From positions 1,206,419-1,270,418 of the forward strand of contig BQJK01000001.1 in the NCBI GenBank assembly GCA_021604665.1: a stretch of 64,000 nucleotides of DNA. The letters are read 5' to 3'. Source of the stretch: Rhodomicrobium sp. (GTDB lineage: Bacteria > Pseudomonadota > Alphaproteobacteria > Rhizobiales > HXMU1428-3). Under the pieces are notes generated by a model. The model made no database searches, was not told the DNA's origin, and was given only the letters and a program-made list of their open reading frames with translations. Shown here one piece after another: positions 35,698-44,911 of the stretch (position 1 is the first letter of the stretch; every line of letters begins with the position of its first letter). Made by a program: the position numbers and the translations under genes.

Positions 35698-37293
35698 ATG
35701 AAATTCAAAGAACTGAATTTAAGTCCGAAAATTTTGTCAGCAATTGAAAAAGCTGGCTATGATGAAGCAACCCCCATCCAGGAAGCCGCCATCCCCGCCG
35801 GTATAGAAGGCAAGGATGTCCTCGGCATCGCCCAAACAGGCACAGGCAAAACAGCCTCCTTCGTGATACCGATGCTAACCCGCCTGGAGCGCGGTCGCGC
35901 CAGAGCCCGCATGCCCCGGTCACTCATCCTCGCCCCAACAAGGGAGCTAGCAGCCCAGGTAGAAGAAGCACTGGAGCAGCTGGGAACGAACCACAAACTG
36001 ACCATAGCCCTGCTTATTGGCGGTGTATCATTTGATGAGCAATTCAAAAAACTTGACCGCGGCGCAGATGTTTTAATCGCCACACCAGGCCGTCTGCTAG
36101 ACCATTTCAGCCGCGGCAAGATCCTTCTCACCGGCGTCGAAATTCTGGTTATTGACGAAGCTGATCGCATGCTTGACATGGGCTTCATTGACGACATCAA
36201 AAAGATTTGCAGCCTGCTGCCGCCGAAAAAGCAAACTATGTTTTTCTCCGCGACAATGCCGGAAGAAATCAACAAATTTACAAAAAAATTCCTGAAAGAC
36301 CCGGTAAAGATCGAAGTGGCCCGACAAAGTCAGACAGCCAGCACGATCACCCAGCGTTTTGAATTTTGCAGCAGTGAGGGCCGTGAAAAACGAGCCGCTT
36401 TCCGCGAAGCCATCAAAGGCATGGAAATTGATAACGCCATAATCTTCTGCAATAGAAAACGCGATGTCGCGATCATGCAGAAATCGATGGAGAAACACGG
36501 CTATAGCGTTGCCGCACTCCATGGTGATCTGGAACAACGCCAGCGCATGGCAACCTTAGACAGCTTCAGAAATAACGAAATAACATTTCTCGTCGCCAGT
36601 GATGTCGCCGCCCGGGGCCTCGATATCCCCAATGTTGGCCATGTATTTAACTACGACATTCCAACTCAAGCTGAAGATTACGTCCACCGTATTGGCCGCA
36701 CGGGCCGAGCAGGCCGTGAAGGTTATGCCGCAACCTTCGTCACACCAGAAGATAAAAAATATCTCGATGCCATTCTGAAACTCTGCGAAATAGACCCTGA
36801 GTGGCTCGGCAATGAACCTGGCGACGATGAATTTTCTTCAAAACGCGGCCGTGGTCGTGGCTCAGATCGTAACAAGAGCAAAGGTCAGAGCCGGGGCCGG
36901 ACAACGCGCAGCAATGATGACCGCAACAAAGATGACGGTGATAAACGCACGCGTAATCGCCGTGAAACACCTAAAGAAAAACCAGAGCAACCATCAAACT
37001 CTGATAAAGCGGCCCCAGATGAGCAGCCCGCAGCGGCGCAAAACGCCCCCGCAGTAGAGAAACAAGCTAAAAAAACAGCCCGCTCAAATACAGATAAGCC
37101 AGCGCCAACAAGCAAGAGCCGGCCCAAAGCGCGTGATCGCAATCAAAACGACAATAATAAAAAACGCGATGATAATAATAACGATCGACAGAACCGTAAA
37201 AACCGCAATAGGAACTCCAAAGAACCAATTATTGGTATGGGAGATCATGTTCCTGCATTTATGAAAAGAGACGTGGTCAAGAACAAGGATTAA
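35698..37293 (+). CDS. rhlE: DEAD-box ATP-dependent RNA helicase (RhlE-like)
   Basis: A 531-aa RNA helicase that unwinds RNA duplexes, usually in ribosome assembly or mRNA decay at low temperature. Full motif set: Q motif (GYDEATPIQEAAIP), AQTGTGKT (I), PTRELA (Ia), TPGRLLDH (Ib), DEADRMLDMGF (II), SATMP (III), HGDLEQRQR (IV region), ASDVAARGLDIPNVGHVFNY (V) and HRIGRTGRAGREG (VI). The core ends near residue 375. A 155-residue tail rich in Arg, Asn, Asp, Lys and Gly is a disordered RNA-binding extension like that of RhlE proteins. The start ATG 35698 has AAGGA 11 nt upstream within a small hairpin, which could allow temperature- or self-dependent control. Confidence 0.93.
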   Translation: MKFKELNLSPKILSAIEKAGYDEATPIQEAAIPAGIEGKDVLGIAQTGTGKTASFVIPMLTRLERGRARARMPRSLILAPTRELAAQVEEALEQLGTNHKLTIALLIGGVSFDEQFKKLDRGADVLIATPGRLLDHFSRGKILLTGVEILVIDEADRMLDMGFIDDIKKICSLLPPKKQTMFFSATMPEEINKFTKKFLKDPVKIEVARQSQTASTITQRFEFCSSEGREKRAAFREAIKGMEIDNAIIFCNRKRDVAIMQKSMEKHGYSVAALHGDLEQRQRMATLDSFRNNEITFLVASDVAARGLDIPNVGHVFNYDIPTQAEDYVHRIGRTGRAGREGYAATFVTPEDKKYLDAILKLCEIDPEWLGNEPGDDEFSSKRGRGRGSDRNKSKGQSRGRTTRSNDDRNKDDGDKRTRNRRETPKEKPEQPSNSDKAAPDEQPAAAQNAPAVEKQAKKTARSNTDKPAPTSKSRPKARDRNQNDNNKKRDDNNNDRQNRKNRNRNSKEPIIGMGDHVPAFMKRDVVKNKD

Positions 37294-37529
37294 ATCCGCC
37301 CACCCAAACACCGCGAATACTACTCAGTACTTAGTCGGATCATTATTTATATGAGCTTATTCATATATCTAATACAATTTTCTATTTATTATTATGCTCC
37401 AACGAGTAAAGTTAATTTTGTATGTAGGTTTTGCACAAAGCATTTTTAGATAATTTTTACCGATTTTGTGTATAAGCCAATAGATACCTCAATGAACTTA
37501 TCTGCCTTAGATTAAAATTGGAAAGTTTC

Positions 37530-38630
37530 GTGGAAGAAAAATATAAGAATAGTGATATGCACCGTAGCGTTGAGCTTGGTGAAAAAGCACTGGGTTATAT
37601 CAAATATAACCAAACCTCTGCCACACCAGATGGTTATGAACTCTGGTTTAACTTTGCCAGCGGCATGAAACCAGAATTAAACGAGCGCATAAAAACGCTC
37701 CTTTCCGATAATCCACGAATTACACAAGAGCAATTAGATGATATCTACGCCCAGTATTTTCTAGGCGGAGAAGTTGACCAGCGCATGGAAGAAATCAGCA
37801 ATCAGGTTTCTGTTGAGTTAAACGATATCATCGATATGGTTGGCAATTCACTTGCAAACACAGAAAGCTATTCAGAAAGCCTCGAAGTTTTCACCAGCGA
37901 ACTAGCTGACATTAAAGACGAAGGCTCACTGCGCATGATGATCTCATCAATGGCAGCAGCCACATTTGAAATGGCCAAAAACTCCAAAGAGCTGGAGACC
38001 AACCTTGCCCGCTCTAAAGATCAGATAGATCAACTGAATAACAGCATCGAAACCATTCGCGCTGAAACAATGACAGACGCGCTTACTGGCATCGCCAACC
38101 GCAAAAAATTCGATAGTACGATGGACCGGGAAACAGAAAACACCCGCACATCAGGTGAAAATCTCTGTCTGCTTCTATGCGACATCGACTTTTTCAAAAA
38201 ATTCAATGACACCCACGGACACCAAACGGGTGACCAGGTACTCCGCCTTGTGGCTGGCATTTTGAACAGCAATGTAAAGGGGCGCGATCTGGCGGCTCGT
38301 TACGGCGGCGAAGAATTTGCGGTTATCCTGCCCAACACCTCTCTGATCGATGCCAGCATAGTGGCAGATCAAATCAGGCGCGCTGTCGCCATGAAAGAGC
38401 TGGTGAAAAAATCTACAGGTGAAAAACTAGGGCGCATCACACTGTCAATTGGTGTTGCCACCCTGCATGATGATGACACAATAGAAACAATTATAGACCG
38501 CGCAGATAAATGCCTCTACGCCGCAAAGGATGCCGGCCGTAATAATGTGCAAACAGAAATCAATGGCCAGCCACCTGTTATTAAAGAGAATGAACAAGCC
38601 ATTGAAAGTGAAAGCCACAACGCTGCATAA
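37530..38630 (+). CDS. Diguanylate cyclase (GGDEF domain)
   Basis: Makes the second messenger cyclic di-GMP from two GTP. The C-terminal GGDEF domain (about 185-345) has DALTGIANRKKFD, LLLCDIDFFKKFNDTHGHQTGDQVL and the active loop RYGGEEFAVILP, all catalytic residues intact. The usual inhibitory RxxD site before the loop reads KGRD, so product inhibition is probably weak or absent. The N-terminal part (1-180) is alpha-helical with a probable coiled coil (about 140-180) and no TM, so the enzyme is cytoplasmic with an unrecognised sensory region. The GTG at 37530 (GGAAAG just upstream) is preferred over a TTG at 37518; the first ATG is at 37557. Confidence 0.9.
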   Translation: MEEKYKNSDMHRSVELGEKALGYIKYNQTSATPDGYELWFNFASGMKPELNERIKTLLSDNPRITQEQLDDIYAQYFLGGEVDQRMEEISNQVSVELNDIIDMVGNSLANTESYSESLEVFTSELADIKDEGSLRMMISSMAAATFEMAKNSKELETNLARSKDQIDQLNNSIETIRAETMTDALTGIANRKKFDSTMDRETENTRTSGENLCLLLCDIDFFKKFNDTHGHQTGDQVLRLVAGILNSNVKGRDLAARYGGEEFAVILPNTSLIDASIVADQIRRAVAMKELVKKSTGEKLGRITLSIGVATLHDDDTIETIIDRADKCLYAAKDAGRNNVQTEINGQPPVIKENEQAIESESHNAA

Positions 38631-38682
38631 AACATAGCGCTAAACATTCTCACACCTTCTTCAACAGAATTGTCTACAGCAA

Positions 38683-38718
38683 AATAAAAGGGCGCCTGAT
38701 CATCTCAATCAGACGCCC
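38683..38718 (-). terminator. Rho-independent terminator of the suf operon
   Basis: The stem GGGCGCCTGAT (38690-38700) with ATCAGACGCCC (38708-38718), one mismatch and a 7-nt loop, is followed on the minus strand by TTTTATTTT. It lies about 120 bp past the sufA stop, and the convergent cyclase gene ends on its other side. Confidence 0.83.
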
Positions 38719-38836
38719 TAAATAAATTTTCTCACTCAAACTATCTCTAAGCGTGTGGCTAACTCATCTCTCTAAACATGCCGGCGACACGCTGATGCCC
38801 AAAACAGCAGACAAAGCGGCTCACCTGAGTAACAAG

Positions 38837-39238
38837 TTAGTCAGCGCTATCACTTTGGCCATAATCAGCCATAGTTGAGGCGCTCACGGGCGTAATCGCC
38901 ACAGACTCGCCGCAGCCACAAGCACTGGTTTGGTTAGGGTTGTTAAACACAAACCCAGAGGAAAGCTTCGTCACCTCATAATCCATTTCAGTCCCGAGAA
39001 GAAATAGCACAGCACTCGGCTCTATAAAGATTTTCAAACCTTTATCTTCCACAACATCAGCGCCAGCTGTCGCTTCTTTTGCGTAATCCAGCGTATATTC
39101 CATGCCAGCGCAGCCGCCATTTTTCACGCCGACTTTTAATCCCAATATAGGCTCTTCAGAGTTCGCAATAATTTCGCGCACCCGTTCAGCCGCCCGCTCA
39201 GAGAGCGTCATAACTTTTGGTAAGTCTCTAACAGCCAT
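38837..39238 (-). CDS. sufA: SufA-type A-type Fe-S carrier protein
   Basis: A HesB/IscA-family carrier that takes Fe-S clusters from SufBCD and passes them to apoproteins. It is 133 aa. The three cluster-ligand Cys are in NGGCAGMEYTLDY (C43) and TSACGCGESV (C107 and C109). The C-terminal 18 residues after the CGCGES motif are extra compared with the ~110-aa family norm. Last gene of the suf operon, 17 bp after sufT and ended by the terminator at 38683-38718. ATG at 39238 with AGG upstream. Confidence 0.93.
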   Translation of the reverse strand: MAVRDLPKVMTLSERAAERVREIIANSEEPILGLKVGVKNGGCAGMEYTLDYAKEATAGADVVEDKGLKIFIEPSAVLFLLGTEMDYEVTKLSSGFVFNNPNQTSACGCGESVAITPVSASTMADYGQSDSAD

Positions 39239-39255
39239 ATCGATACCTATCAGTT

Positions 39256-39780
39256 TTAAAACATATTCAGCGCAAATCGCGCCTCTTCAGACATCATGCT
39301 CATATCCCAGGGCGGGTCGAATGTCAGGGTCACTTTCGCCTTGCGAATACCCTCAACACCAACAACCGCATTCACCACCCATTCCGGCATTTCACCAGCC
39401 ACAGGGCAGCCAGGCGAAGTGAGTGTCATCGCCACATGGGCTGAATAATCATTATTGATATCTACAGTATAGATAAGACCAAGTTCATAAATATCAACCG
39501 GGATCTCCGGGTCATATACTGTCTTAAGAGCCGCAACAATATCATCGCGAAGCCGCGTTAGCTCATCTTCAGGAATAGGCGGAAAACCATCAGCTTCAGC
39601 ACCATCACTAGCCTCACCCGCCTCATTAGCATCAGCAGCTCCAGCTGCGGTCTTCTCAACGCTCTCAGGCAACGCAGGCATAAGTGTCGGCATATCTTCC
39701 GCAGGGTGCGCTGAAGGCGATGCGTGTTCAGGCGCCATCATATCATCCATGATTTTACCGGTTTTTGTTTCGTCATTCAT
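39256..39780 (-). CDS. sufT: SufT / MIP18-family (DUF59) Fe-S maturation protein
   Basis: A DUF59 (MIP18-like) protein that helps mature Fe-S proteins. The conserved core starts about residue 85: VYDPEIPVDIYELGLIYTVDI, then TLTSPGCPVAGEMPEWV (a Cys in the TxPGC motif) and VTLTFDPPWDMSMMSEEAR. The first ~75 residues are a low-complexity acidic/Ala-rich extension (many Glu, Ala and Pro), absent from minimal family members. The ATG at 39780 has AAGGG about 9 nt upstream and is preferred to a TTG at 39786. It lies between sufS and sufA with short gaps. Confidence 0.92.
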   Translation of the reverse strand: MNDETKTGKIMDDMMAPEHASPSAHPAEDMPTLMPALPESVEKTAAGAADANEAGEASDGAEADGFPPIPEDELTRLRDDIVAALKTVYDPEIPVDIYELGLIYTVDINNDYSAHVAMTLTSPGCPVAGEMPEWVVNAVVGVEGIRKAKVTLTFDPPWDMSMMSEEARFALNMF

Positions 39781-39792
39781 AACCAAAACCCT

Positions 39793-41031
39793 TTAGCCAA
39801 AAAATTCTTCAGCTTTTCTAAGTGCTGCGACCAGCACATCAATATCAGTCTTCACATTATACATAGCCAGTGAGGCCCGGCAGGTGGAAGTCACACCAAA
39901 CCGCGCCATCAATGGTTCCGCGCAGTGGGTGCCAGCCCTAACCGCAACACCAGAGCGGTCAATCAAGGTGCTAACATCATGCGCATGCACCCCCTCTAGA
40001 GCAAAGGAGAATATCCCTCCCTTCTCTTTCGCATTTCCAATCAACCGAAGTGATTTAACCTCACTTAAGGCCTCATGCGCATAAGCCGCTAATTCAGCCT
40101 CATAAGCCGCAATAGCCTCTCGCCCAATAGAGGTAACATAATCAATCGCCGCACCAAGCCCAATGGCTTGCACAATCGGCGGCGTGCCAGCTTCAAAACG
40201 ATGCGGCGGCACACCATACGTGACAGTTTCAGTCGTCACAGTGTCAATCATTTCACCGCCACCAAGAAACGGCGGCAATTGTGAAAGCAATTCCTTCTTG
40301 CCGTAAAGCACTCCAATGCCTGAAGGGCCATAAAGCTTGTGCCCTGTAAATATGTAGTAATCAGCATCGAGATCTACAACATCAACCGGCATATGAACCG
40401 CCGCCTGGCTGCCATCCACAAGCACTTTAATGCCGCGAGCATGCGCCAGTTCAATCACCTTTTTCACCGGCACTACAGTGCCCAGAACATTCGACATATG
40501 CGTAATGGCAACAAGCTTGGTCTTCTCGGTTAAAAGCGCTTCAAACTCTTCAAGCAGAAAATTACCGTCATCATCAACCGGCGCCCATTTCAAGACAGCG
40601 CCTTTGCGCTCCCGCAGAAAATGCCACGGCACGATGTTAGAATGATGCTCCATAATCGAGAGCACAATCTCATCACCAGCCTCAATTCCATCAAGCCCCA
40701 TCCCATAAGCAACAAGATTAAACGCCTCAGTCGCATTTTTCGTAAAGATAATCTCATCTTCACTCGAGGCTGCAAGAAAAGCCTGCACCTTGCGCCGCGC
40801 TTCCTCAAACTTATCTGTTGAGGTGTTAGAGAGAAAATGTAAACCCCGATGCACATTGGCATAGGTCTCAGCATACGCAGACTCGATAGCTTTTAAAACC
40901 TGCGTCGGCTTCTGCGCCGAAGCGCCATTATCAAGATAGACAAGCGGCTTGCCATAAACCTCCCGCGATAAAATCGGGAAGTCCCGGCGCACAGCCTCAA
41001 CGTCATATCCTTTGGGTGCAGTATCAAGCAC
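39793..41031 (-). CDS. sufS: SufS-type cysteine desulfurase (group II)
   Basis: A PLP-dependent enzyme that takes sulfur from L-cysteine for Fe-S assembly. It has 412 aa. Features: YLDNGASAQKP near the N-terminus, MEHHSNIVPWHFL, DGSQAAVHMPVDV, YYIFTGHKLYGPSGIGVLYG (PLP-binding Lys), and the active Cys in VRAGTHCAEPLMARFG, typical of group II SufS. The start is a GTG at 41031 (AGGA about 11 nt upstream); no ATG fits. It lies 150 bp after sufD, the widest gap in the suf operon, and 12 bp before sufT. A second, group I desulfurase is encoded at the head of the same operon. Confidence 0.95.
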   Translation of the reverse strand: MLDTAPKGYDVEAVRRDFPILSREVYGKPLVYLDNGASAQKPTQVLKAIESAYAETYANVHRGLHFLSNTSTDKFEEARRKVQAFLAASSEDEIIFTKNATEAFNLVAYGMGLDGIEAGDEIVLSIMEHHSNIVPWHFLRERKGAVLKWAPVDDDGNFLLEEFEALLTEKTKLVAITHMSNVLGTVVPVKKVIELAHARGIKVLVDGSQAAVHMPVDVVDLDADYYIFTGHKLYGPSGIGVLYGKKELLSQLPPFLGGGEMIDTVTTETVTYGVPPHRFEAGTPPIVQAIGLGAAIDYVTSIGREAIAAYEAELAAYAHEALSEVKSLRLIGNAKEKGGIFSFALEGVHAHDVSTLIDRSGVAVRAGTHCAEPLMARFGVTSTCRASLAMYNVKTDIDVLVAALRKAEEFFG

Positions 41032-41181
41032 GAGGTCATATATCCTAATAATTTAATTCGCTCAGATGAGGGCAACCAGCAACAGGCAACCACCACCCAA
41101 AAACGAGGGTCTTCAGAGTAAATAATCAACTTGGGCGAGTGATGCGATAAGAACAAACATCCACCGCCCAAGCCTGATAAA

Positions 41182-42501
41182 TTAGCGCGTTTTACTATAC
41201 CAGTTGACGGCTTGCTCAATCATAACATCACGAACAGCTTCATCTTCAACCAGTTCAAGTGCTTCGCCAAAAAACGCCTGAATCAAAAGCGCTCTAGCCT
41301 CCTTTTCCGGGATGCCGCGAGCCCGCAAATAGAAGAGAAGATCCTCATCAATCTGTCCGGTCGTGGCACCATGGCCGCAAAGCACATCATCAGCATAAAT
41401 CTCAAGCTCAGGCTTAGAGTCGAACTCAGCATCATCGGAAAGCAACAGCGCTTTACTCATCATCTCGCCATCAGTTTTCTGCGCACCAGGTTGTACAATC
41501 ACCTTGCCCTGGAACACCGCCCGCGCCTGATCATCAAGCACAGTTTTAAAAAGCTCACGGCTTACGCATCCGGTCGCCGCATGGTCCATAACCAGAGTTA
41601 AGTCAGCATGGGATTTGCCTTGCAGCAAAGCTGCACCCGAAATATTAGCGATGGCATCATTACCATCATAGCGCATTTCAAACTGGTTGCGGCTAATGCC
41701 ACCATCTAGCACCAGTTGGAAAAAACCATAGTCAGTTTCTTCGCCAAGCCGGCCAACAAAATTTGCCAGATGAACACTGTCATTATGGTCCATAGTCATT
41801 TTCATATGGCGAAACTTCGCCCGGCTACCAACTATAAATTCACCCGCAACATTGCTCTCAACCGGTGCATCTTCTAACGACACATGGCTTTCAATCAATT
41901 GAACATCAGCCTCGCGGCCAATATCAAAAAACAACCGTGAGGCAACGGCCCGCGGGCCAGCCCCCGTTGTCACGAAAATAACATGCAGCGGTTTATCAAG
42001 CTTTGCACCTTCAGGCACACGCACACAAACACCGCCCTGCATTGTCGCAAGGTTCAACGCCTGAATGGCATCACGGTCAGCTTGTTGCACAGCACCCAAA
42101 GGCTTAATCCACTCAGCATTGGCCAACAGCGCATCCTTAAGGGAGAGCACTTCAACACCGCCGGAAATTTCCGTTTCTGAAAGCCCTTGGTTTAAAACCC
42201 CATTGACCACAATCAGGTGATACGCCTCACGTTCAGCCAGTCCATCAGGCAACTTGGCCATGACCGCATCGGCAGAGACATCAACAGCGCCCCCGGCATC
42301 AGCAAGATCAAAGGCCGTTCTCATGCCCGATTTCAGGTCAGTATATTTCCATTCCTCAACCCGGCGATGCGGCAAGCCAAGCGATTGAAATTCATCGCGC
42401 GCGGCATCCTGCAAATCTTTAAGCCACTCAGGCCCCTCGATCTGATTATCAGAAGCCCGCGCAATAAGAGCGCTTTCAGCTTCAGTTCTAACGATATCCA
42501 T
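41182..42501 (-). CDS. sufD: SufD, Fe-S scaffold subunit
   Basis: SufD, partner of SufB in the SufBC2D scaffold that builds clusters in the cytoplasm. It has 439 aa. Recognisable parts: the N-terminal helical region (LPHRRVEEWKYTDLKSGMR), the central beta-helix with VQLIESHVSLEDAPVESN, and the C-terminal LCGHGATTGQIDEDLLFYLRARGIPEKEARALLI, which contains the His and C-terminal helices that contact SufC. Strong AAGGAG before ATG 42501, and 11 bp after sufC. Confidence 0.95.
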   Translation of the reverse strand: MDIVRTEAESALIARASDNQIEGPEWLKDLQDAARDEFQSLGLPHRRVEEWKYTDLKSGMRTAFDLADAGGAVDVSADAVMAKLPDGLAEREAYHLIVVNGVLNQGLSETEISGGVEVLSLKDALLANAEWIKPLGAVQQADRDAIQALNLATMQGGVCVRVPEGAKLDKPLHVIFVTTGAGPRAVASRLFFDIGREADVQLIESHVSLEDAPVESNVAGEFIVGSRAKFRHMKMTMDHNDSVHLANFVGRLGEETDYGFFQLVLDGGISRNQFEMRYDGNDAIANISGAALLQGKSHADLTLVMDHAATGCVSRELFKTVLDDQARAVFQGKVIVQPGAQKTDGEMMSKALLLSDDAEFDSKPELEIYADDVLCGHGATTGQIDEDLLFYLRARGIPEKEARALLIQAFFGEALELVEDEAVRDVMIEQAVNWYSKTR

Positions 42502-42512
42502 AAGAGATCTCC

Positions 42513-43262
42513 TTAAGCAGCGTCTTCGCCATATTCAGCATAGCCAGAAGCCTCAAGCTCAAGCGCCAATTCTTTATCGCCAGTTTTCACAATCCGGCCA
42601 TCACTCATCACATGCACTTTGTCCGGCACGATATAATCCAATAACCGCTGATAGTGAGTGATCACAAGCATCGAGCGCTCAGCACCGCGCAGCGCATTCA
42701 CGCCTTCAGAGACAACACGCAGCGCATCAATATCCAGCCCGCTATCTGTTTCATCAAGAATACAAAGCCCCGGCTCAAGAAGCGCCATTTGAAGAATTTC
42801 CATGCGCTTCTTCTCACCGCCAGAGAAGCCAACATTCAGGCCCCGCTTTAGCATATCAGGCTTCACAGCAAGGTCTTTTGCTTTGCCCTGTATAAGCTTC
42901 ATCATGTCAGGGATAGCCAGTTCATCCTGGCCGCGTGCTTTGCGAACCGCATTAATCGCTGTGCGCATAAAGGTCATGGTCGCAACACCCGGAATTTCGA
43001 TCGGATATTGAAAGGCAAGAAACACACCGGACGCAACCCGCTCATCAGGGTCCATCTCAAGAATGCTCTCACCATTCCAGAGAATGTCACCCTCAGTGAT
43101 CTCATAATCATCTTTACCGGCAACCACATAAGAGAGCGTCGATTTACCAGAACCATTCGGCCCCATTATCGCATGCACTTCACCTTTAGGCACCTGAAGG
43201 TCAATGCCCTTCAGAATTTTCTGGCCTTCAACTTCAACATGTAAATTTTTAATCTCTAACAT
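42513..43262 (-). CDS. sufC: SufC, ABC-type ATPase of the SUF complex
   Basis: A soluble ATPase that drives shape changes of SufBD during cluster assembly. It has 249 aa. Walker A is GPNGSGKST, the Q-loop [14 protein letters not shown], the signature [14 protein letters not shown], Walker [16 protein letters not shown] and the switch His VITHYQRLL, all normal for SufC. It lies between sufB and sufD. A two-level hairpin (43282-43324) sits just before it. Confidence 0.96.
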   Translation of the reverse strand: MLEIKNLHVEVEGQKILKGIDLQVPKGEVHAIMGPNGSGKSTLSYVVAGKDDYEITEGDILWNGESILEMDPDERVASGVFLAFQYPIEIPGVATMTFMRTAINAVRKARGQDELAIPDMMKLIQGKAKDLAVKPDMLKRGLNVGFSGGEKKRMEILQMALLEPGLCILDETDSGLDIDALRVVSEGVNALRGAERSMLVITHYQRLLDYIVPDKVHVMSDGRIVKTGDKELALELEASGYAEYGEDAA

Positions 43263-43281
43263 TTTATTCAGTCCATTCTAT

Positions 43282-43324
43282 CGGCCAGTCATCTGGCAGG
43301 CTCATAGTGCTGCCGCCTTGGCCG
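43282..43324. promoter_or_regulatory. Intercistronic hairpin between sufB and sufC
   Basis: The outer stem CGGCCA (43282-43287) with TGGCCG (43319-43324) encloses the inner stem GGCAG (43295-43299) with CTGCC (43310-43314). On the minus strand the fold is followed by mixed sequence, so it is not a terminator for the suf transcript. It may set sufB versus sufCD mRNA levels. (On the plus strand it is followed by TTTTT.). Confidence 0.5.
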
Positions 43325-43367
43325 TTTTTCATCTTTTATTCGATCAACTACACTGTCTTAGGCAGGC

Positions 43368-44837
43368 TTAGCCCACAGAACCCTCAAGTGAGATGCCAAT
43401 CAGCTTCTGTGTTTCCGCCATGAATTCCATCGGTAGTTTCTGGATAACTTCACGAGCAAAGCCATTTACAATCAGCGCCACAGCTTCCTCTTCATTGAGG
43501 CCTCGTGCCTGAGCATAAAACATCTGATCATCAGAAATTTTCGAGGTTGTCGCCTCATGCTCAAAAGTTGCAGAGGAATTTTTAGCTTCAATATAAGGCA
43601 CCGTATGCGCCGAACATTGATCACCAATCAAAAGGCTATCGCACTGAGTAAAATTCCGTGCATTGCTGGCCTTTTTATGGGCCGAAACAAGCCCGCGATA
43701 GGTGTTCGAAGACTTACCAGCAGAGATACCCTTAGAGATAATACGGCTTGATGTATTCTTACCAAGATGAACCATCTTGGTGCCACTATCCACCTGTTGC
43801 ATGCCGTTTGAAATAGCAATGGAGTAAAACTCACCCTGGCTATTATCCCCGCGCAGAATGCAGCTCGGATATTTCCATGTGACAGCAGAACCGGTCTCAA
43901 CCTGTGTCCATGAGATCTTGGAATTATCTCCCCGGCAATCGCCGCGCTTGGTCACGAAGTTATAAACCCCGCCCTTGCCCTCTTTGTTACCCGGGTACCA
44001 GTTTTGCACTGTCGAATATTTGATTTCAGCATCTTCAAGAGCAACAAGTTCAACCACCGCCGCATGCAGCTGGTTCTCATCACGCATCGGCGCTGTGCAG
44101 CCTTCAAGATAGCTCACATAAGAGCCTTTATCTGCAATCACCAGCGTGCGCTCAAACTGGCCAGTGTTCATCTCATTAATACGGAAATAGGTAGACAACT
44201 CCATCGGGCAACGCACCCCAGGCGGGATGTAAACAAACGACCCATCAGAGAAAACAGCAGAGTTAAGCGTCGCATAAAAATTATCCGACTTAGGCACAAC
44301 AGTCCCAAGATATTTCTTTACAAGCTCCGGATGCTCTTTCAAAGCTTCAGAGATTGAGCAGAAAATAACGCCAGCTTCAGCCAGCTCTTTCTTGAAAGTG
44401 GTGACAACAGAAACACTATCGAAAACCGCATCAACAGCAACTCTAGCGCCCTCTACACCAGCCAGCACTTCCTGCTCTTTCAGAGGAATACCAAGCTTGG
44501 CATAAGTCTCCAGAAGTTCAGGGTCCACCTCATCAAGGCTCTTCGGCCCTTCTGTCGATTTTGGCGCCGCGTAATAATAAAGATCCTGAAAGTCAGGCTT
44601 TTTATAAGATACCTTGGCCCAGTCAGGTTCGCTCATGGTTTTCCAGCGCTCAAACGCATCAAGCCGCCACTCAAGCATCCACTCCGGTTCACCCTTCTTT
44701 TCAGAAATGAAACGAACAATATCCTCATTCAACCCCTTCGGGGCCTTCACCATTTCTATATCAGTGGAGAAACCATATTTATATTTATCAACGTCGATTT
44801 CTTTAACATGTTCGATCGTTTCTTTAACTGCTGCCAT
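43368..44837 (-). CDS. sufB: SufB, Fe-S scaffold core subunit
   Basis: The scaffold on which the nascent Fe-S cluster forms, in SufBC2D. It is 489 aa from the ATG at 44837, which has GGAGG 5 nt upstream (the frame also extends 12 bp to a TTG). Recognisable: [78 protein letters not shown] (conserved Cys), [27 protein letters not shown], and the C-terminal [31 protein letters not shown]. Highly conserved and complete. It is preceded by the group I desulfurase. Confidence 0.96.
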   Translation of the reverse strand: MAAVKETIEHVKEIDVDKYKYGFSTDIEMVKAPKGLNEDIVRFISEKKGEPEWMLEWRLDAFERWKTMSEPDWAKVSYKKPDFQDLYYYAAPKSTEGPKSLDEVDPELLETYAKLGIPLKEQEVLAGVEGARVAVDAVFDSVSVVTTFKKELAEAGVIFCSISEALKEHPELVKKYLGTVVPKSDNFYATLNSAVFSDGSFVYIPPGVRCPMELSTYFRINEMNTGQFERTLVIADKGSYVSYLEGCTAPMRDENQLHAAVVELVALEDAEIKYSTVQNWYPGNKEGKGGVYNFVTKRGDCRGDNSKISWTQVETGSAVTWKYPSCILRGDNSQGEFYSIAISNGMQQVDSGTKMVHLGKNTSSRIISKGISAGKSSNTYRGLVSAHKKASNARNFTQCDSLLIGDQCSAHTVPYIEAKNSSATFEHEATTSKISDDQMFYAQARGLNEEEAVALIVNGFAREVIQKLPMEFMAETQKLIGISLEGSVG

Positions 44838-44911
44838 TACTGCCTCCAACAGGCCAATTTAAAATTATTTTAGTTACATTCATTAAGCTATTACCGCGGG
44901 TCATGTCATTC

